A DNA stretch of 64,000 nt. Source: Paenibacillus physcomitrellae. GTDB lineage: Bacteria > Bacillota > Bacilli > Paenibacillales > Paenibacillaceae. Of this stretch, positions 60,433-64,000 are shown piece after piece. Positions within the stretch are counted from its first letter, which is position 1, and every line of letters begins with the position of its first letter. Both the position numbers and the translations under genes were made by a program. The notes under the pieces were generated by a model. That model had not been told where the DNA came from. It saw nothing but the letters and a program-made list of their open reading frames with translations, and searched no databases. The stretch spans positions 4,368,094 to 4,432,093 of the forward strand of contig NZ_CP022584.1 of the NCBI RefSeq assembly GCF_002240225.1. Direction: 5' to 3'.

Positions 60433-61470
60433 CTATTCTTTAAAAAACGGCTCTTCGAGCTCCCGCAGCATGTTGTGCAAATGCCGGTTGGCGGTTTGGG
60501 GATCGGCTTGCAGCAGCTCCTCAAGCAGCTCTATATTCGTCCACAAGAACGGAAAAACGAGCTGATACAGCAGATTCAGAACGCTCTCCTCCTCATTTGC
60601 TAAAGGCCTTTGTTCTCGGTAAGTCCGGACGAACAAACGGAGCAGGTCGTGGCGGCATTCCTCCGGTAGTCCCGGCTCCAGGTCCATAATAAAACAGATA
60701 AAAATGCCTTCCGTGACGAGATCGTTCACCAGCTTCTCATCTCCGGCAATATTAAAATCAATAACGGCCCGAATCGAGCCGTCCTTATTCAACATCACAT
60801 TGTTGGTAGAAAAGTCGCCCTGCACCGCAAAGGATGGAAGCTGCGGCCAGACACGCTTTAATTCGTTTCGTTTGGTGATATACAACTGCTTGATTCTCTC
60901 ATAAAGAAGAACATCGATTTTATTAAACCCGTCCTTATCCGGCAGCCCCAGGAATTGGTTCCCTCCGCGGCTGATATCCGAGCGGGGATCAAACAAATCC
61001 CAAATGGTTCCGTGGTTCAGGCGGCAGTTATGCCGGGCGGAAATCTTATGCATATTGGCCATTAGAACAGCAAGCTCCCGGACATATCGGGGATTTATGC
61101 AGGGCAGTTCCCGCTGACCCTCCTGATCTTCAATCGTGACCGCACATTCAATGCCGTTTAAGGCAAGAACCTTGCAATACCGGTGATCCGGCAGAGGATG
61201 CCTTTTAGGGACGGGAATTCCGTTTGCCCTTAATGTTTCGCTGAATTCGCTTTGCCGGTTCATTAGTTCAGCCGGGTGCTCGGCTTCTTTAATGATTTTA
61301 ATGACATAGGTTTGTCCGGTATCGATTTGGACGGCTACGATAATTCGGATTCGAGGTTGGCCGTCTGCCTTTCTTTGGTCCTCATGGAGGATAAAATAAT
61401 GCTGAACAGAGGACGGAAGCCGGTACAAATCAAGCAAGCTTGCAAATAGCGGGACAGATAACCCGATCAT
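60433..61470 (-). CDS. Aminoglycoside/choline-kinase-like phosphotransferase-fold protein
   Basis: A 345-residue protein of the APH/homoserine-kinase-like kinase fold. The catalytic loop reads FAVQGDFSTNNVML: the usual His of HxDxxxxN is Gln, while Asp and Asn remain. The metal loop is AVIDFNIAGDEKL (DFN). An N-lobe strand IVAVQIDTGQTYVIKIIKEAEHP carries the likely ATP-binding Lys. Activity is plausible but the changed His makes it uncertain. ATG 61470 follows AAAGGAGG; the frame extends to 61512. Substrate unknown; it is not evidence of antibiotic resistance. Confidence 0.82.
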   Translation of the reverse strand: MIGLSVPLFASLLDLYRLPSSVQHYFILHEDQRKADGQPRIRIIVAVQIDTGQTYVIKIIKEAEHPAELMNRQSEFSETLRANGIPVPKRHPLPDHRYCKVLALNGIECAVTIEDQEGQRELPCINPRYVRELAVLMANMHKISARHNCRLNHGTIWDLFDPRSDISRGGNQFLGLPDKDGFNKIDVLLYERIKQLYITKRNELKRVWPQLPSFAVQGDFSTNNVMLNKDGSIRAVIDFNIAGDEKLVNDLVTEGIFICFIMDLEPGLPEECRHDLLRLFVRTYREQRPLANEEESVLNLLYQLVFPFLWTNIELLEELLQADPQTANRHLHNMLRELEEPFFKE

Positions 61471-61592
61471 AAAGCCTCCTTTACAAAAATTGGATAACAG
61501 GAATGTTTCCATTATTTTATGACTTCATAGGGGGGATCTGCAAGCGGTCATTTAGCCGCTTTAAGAGAAAGATAATTTTTGCTCTCTTTTCA

Positions 61593-61608
61593 TATAACAC
61601 GTGTTATA
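61593..61608. promoter_or_regulatory. Perfect palindrome upstream of the alpha-mannosidase gene
   Basis: TATAACACGTGTTATA, a 16-base perfect palindrome overlapping a TATAAT-like -10 (61605-61610). It is placed for a repressor operator of the mannosidase unit. No -35 with proper spacing was seen. Confidence 0.6.
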
Positions 61609-61726
61609 ATCGGATTGGGTCACACGAATAGCTTACATACCGGAAACTCCGGGAGTGTATTTTTATGCTTAGCAGGATTTATTTTCTTTAATAGATTTCG
61701 TATGAAAAAGGCGAGGTGCAGGAAAG

Positions 61727-64000
61727 ATGCTTTTTACTTTGGAGAAATTGGAACGCCGTATCAACGAACTGGCCGGGCTCCGCTACCGGGAGCCTTTGAA
61801 GCTGGAAACGCTGCGGATCGTTCCGGGGGACTTATCTTATGATGACGCAGTTAAGCAAGCGGGCGATTATCCGGTCGTACGGATCGGGGACCGCTGGGGC
61901 GGGAGAGATGTTTATGCCTGGTTTGTGGCGGAACTAAACTTTCCAGAGAGCTGGAAAGGGCAGGACATCGTAGGACTAATCAAGCTCGGTGAAACCGGCG
62001 GAGGCAACTGCAGCGGGTATGAAAGCCAGGTTTTCTGGAACGGGGAAGCGCTGCAGGCGCTTGACCGGAACCATGGAGAGCTGTTTGTTCCGGCCGCTTC
62101 GGTGGAGTCAGGACAGGCGCTGCTGGCCATCCGGGCCTGGAGCGGGCTGACCGCCCCGAACGGCGACCATGTGCCTTTTGATCACCGTGTCGACCGGCTG
62201 GAATTCGCTGTGCTGGACGGAGCGGTGGACGACCTGTATTACACAGCGCTGCATATGCTGCAGACAGTGAAGGTGCTGGACGACCGGGTGCTGGAGAAGC
62301 AGGCGATGATCGCCGCGCTGGACAAGGCTTTTGCCTGCATCGACTGGAGCGTGAAGGGTTCGGACATTTTCTACCGCTCCGCGGCGGAGGCCAGACAGCT
62401 GCTGCATGAAGAGTTGGCGGTCATTCCGCGTGGACCGCGCCCGCAGATTACGGCGGTGGGCCACTGCCATATCGACGTGGCCTGGCTGTGGCGCCTGAAA
62501 CATACGCGGGAGAAATCGGGCCGTTCCTTTTCCACGGTGCTGCAGCTGATGGACCGCTTCCCGGAACATGTATTCATTCAGTCCCAGCCGCAGCTTTACG
62601 CTTATTTAAAGGAAGATTTTCCGGAGCTGTATGCCAAGATCAAACAACGCGTGCAGGAAGGCAAATGGGAAGCGACCGGCGGCATGTGGCTGGAATCGGA
62701 CTGCAACATTCCGTCCGGCGAGTCCCTGGTGCGCCAGCTGCTGGTCGGCAAACGGTTTTTCCGGGAGGAGTTTGGCGTAGATAACAAGGTGCTTTGGCTG
62801 CCGGACGTGTTCGGCTACAGCTGGGCCCTGCCGCAGATTCTGAAGAAAAGCGGCATCGATTATTTTATGACGACCAAAATCAGCTGGAGCCAATTCAACC
62901 GCTTCCCTTACGACACCTTTACCTGGCGCGGCATTGACGGCACGGAGCTGCTGACGCATTACATCACGACGCCGGACAGCGACGGAAGCTGGTATTACAC
63001 CTATAACGGCAACGTGACCGGTTCCTCGGTTCAGGGGCTGTGGGACAATTACCGGCAGAAGGATATCAACGACAAGCTGCTGCTTGCTTATGGCTGGGGG
63101 GACGGTGGCGGCGGGCCAACCCGCGACATGATCGAAGCGGTGCGGCGGTATGAAGATATGCCAGCTGCTCCCCAGGTGAAACCGGGCGGGGCGGAAACCT
63201 TTTTCAAGGAGCTTGAAGAAAGTGTCCGGGACGAGCAGCGGCTGCATTTATGGGACGGCGAGCTTTACCTGGAATACCACCGGGGAACATACACGTCGCA
63301 GGCCTATAACAAAAAAATGAACCGCCGCATGGAGCAGCTTCTCCATCAGGCTGAATTTTTAAATACTTTGGCTTACGTGTTGAATCCGGCCCACCGGTAT
63401 CCGGCCGCCGAGCTGGGCGGCGTTTGGCAGACGGTGCTGCGCAACCAGTTCCATGACATCATCCCGGGTTCCTCGATCCGCGAGGTGTATGAGGACAGCC
63501 GGGTGGAATATGAGGAAGCGCAGCAGTCCGTTCTGAAGCTGATGACCGAAGGCATCGAAGGGCTTCATCCGTCGGAATCCGAAACCGCAGGGACGGGTTC
63601 AGGTTCTAATTCAGGTTCTGCTTCGGCAGCCGGACAGCGGATGGTCCGCGTCTTTAACGGATTGGGCTGGCAGCGTTCATTTACGGCTGACGTAGTTCTT
63701 GAGGACGGCGAGGATACCGGAAACGCGGAGGATTGGAGCTGGTATTCGGCAGACGGCGAACTTTTGGAGAGCCAGGTTCAGGCTCAGGCTGAGGCCGGTT
63801 CCGGCAAGACCGTTTCGGTCAGCGTCAGAAACGTTCCGGCTTACGGGTATACGACCCTGTACGGGCGGAAGGAAACGCCAGCTGCGGCTGCAGAGCCTGC
63901 GGTGAACACGGATTGGGCAATTACAGAGGGAGCGGTTGAAACGCCGTTTTACAGCATCCGTCTGAACGAGGCCGGCCAGCTGGTTTCGCTGCTGGATAAG
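61727..64000 (+). CDS. GH38 alpha-mannosidase (3' end outside window)
   Basis: A continuous frame of 758 codons to the last base, so the gene is cut by the window end. An N-terminal substrate-side domain of about 230 residues precedes the GH38 catalytic domain. Its signature starts with GHCHIDVAWLWRL and continues with EGKWEATGGMWLESDCN, where Asp is a zinc ligand or support. The nucleophile is in WLPDVFGYSWALPQI, and RNQFHDIIPGSSI holds further zinc-site residues. A Gly/Ser/Ala linker near residue 625 leads to the C-terminal beta domain. It lacks a signal peptide, so it is cytosolic, acting on imported mannosides. ATG 61727 follows GCAGGAAAG. Confidence 0.95.
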   Translation, partial: MLFTLEKLERRINELAGLRYREPLKLETLRIVPGDLSYDDAVKQAGDYPVVRIGDRWGGRDVYAWFVAELNFPESWKGQDIVGLIKLGETGGGNCSGYESQVFWNGEALQALDRNHGELFVPAASVESGQALLAIRAWSGLTAPNGDHVPFDHRVDRLEFAVLDGAVDDLYYTALHMLQTVKVLDDRVLEKQAMIAALDKAFACIDWSVKGSDIFYRSAAEARQLLHEELAVIPRGPRPQITAVGHCHIDVAWLWRLKHTREKSGRSFSTVLQLMDRFPEHVFIQSQPQLYAYLKEDFPELYAKIKQRVQEGKWEATGGMWLESDCNIPSGESLVRQLLVGKRFFREEFGVDNKVLWLPDVFGYSWALPQILKKSGIDYFMTTKISWSQFNRFPYDTFTWRGIDGTELLTHYITTPDSDGSWYYTYNGNVTGSSVQGLWDNYRQKDINDKLLLAYGWGDGGGGPTRDMIEAVRRYEDMPAAPQVKPGGAETFFKELEESVRDEQRLHLWDGELYLEYHRGTYTSQAYNKKMNRRMEQLLHQAEFLNTLAYVLNPAHRYPAAELGGVWQTVLRNQFHDIIPGSSIREVYEDSRVEYEEAQQSVLKLMTEGIEGLHPSESETAGTGSGSNSGSASAAGQRMVRVFNGLGWQRSFTADVVLEDGEDTGNAEDWSWYSADGELLESQVQAQAEAGSGKTVSVSVRNVPAYGYTTLYGRKETPAAAAEPAVNTDWAITEGAVETPFYSIRLNEAGQLVSLLDK

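Noticed and set aside
60433..61470. Aminoglycoside resistance kinase
   Set aside because: Only the general kinase fold is shared; the catalytic His is Gln and nothing else points to resistance.

Overview
The window is 64 kb of moderate-GC chromosome from a Gram-positive, endospore-former-like bacterium, most likely Paenibacillus or a close relative. Evidence for this is the strong AGGAGG-type ribosome sites with frequent TTG/GTG starts, the short Bacillales-type glucose-6-phosphate isomerase, a Tad pilus locus with no outer-membrane secretin, a GlnR/TnrA-type nitrogen box, and preQ1-I, cobalamin and GEMM-I riboswitches. The species is inferred. No rRNA, tRNA, CRISPR array, insertion sequence or prophage was seen; the region reads as ordinary backbone with several small accessory modules.

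Layout. 1-1120: end of a membrane-protein gene and a DCC1-like thiol oxidoreductase. 1148-12036: one long Tad/Flp pilus operon (TadZ, TadA, TadB, TadC, pilin, TadE-like proteins, a large TadG-like protein, prepilin peptidase, FHA protein). 12085-23217: housekeeping genes (SDR, endonuclease IV, PurU, transketolase, beta-hydroxyacid dehydrogenase, Pgi, YigZ, TetR, an orphan CysA-like ATPase). 23289-29406: a NEW3-domain protein with an ABC-2 exporter, divergent from an ECF sigma/anti-sigma pair, then a PhnP-like hydrolase. 29631-35067: HAD phosphatase and lipoate ligase, then a B12-riboswitch-controlled btuFCD operon. 35274-43588: chemotaxis receptor, aminopeptidase, MBL hydrolase, 2-hydroxyacid dehydrogenase, MarR with two operator palindromes, and two tandem alpha/beta hydrolases. 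43661-46630: queCDEF operon behind a preQ1-I riboswitch and attenuator. 46749-49784: cation efflux protein, SpeD and a radical SAM/SPASM protein. 49928-54616: a GEMM-I (cyclic di-GMP class) riboswitch followed by a GAF protein, a thiamine-diphosphate enzyme, a small STAS-like protein, a KASIII-like protein and a second STAS-like protein. 54674-60416: a nitrite assimilation block (TrpD2-like, ANTAR regulator, nirB, nirD, uroporphyrinogen-III methyltransferase). 60433-64000: a phosphotransferase-like protein and the start of a GH38 alpha-mannosidase running off the window.

The most interesting part is the riboswitch-controlled cluster at 49.9-54.6 kb. A sigma-A promoter, an aptamer and a terminator precede enzymes able in principle to make a carbon-carbon-bonded small molecule. 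The KASIII-like protein keeps its cysteine but appears to have lost the His and Asn of the usual triad, and it lies between two paralogous STAS-like proteins. I do not recognise this combination as a described pathway. The nirB control region is also dense: a perfect GlnR/TnrA box overlaps the -10 of the ANTAR gene, and nirB has its own promoter, leader and terminator hairpin.

All calls were made by reading the sequence; no database search or structure prediction was run. Many start codons were moved from the longest ORF to the ATG/GTG/TTG with a good ribosome site, and this is stated in each entry.
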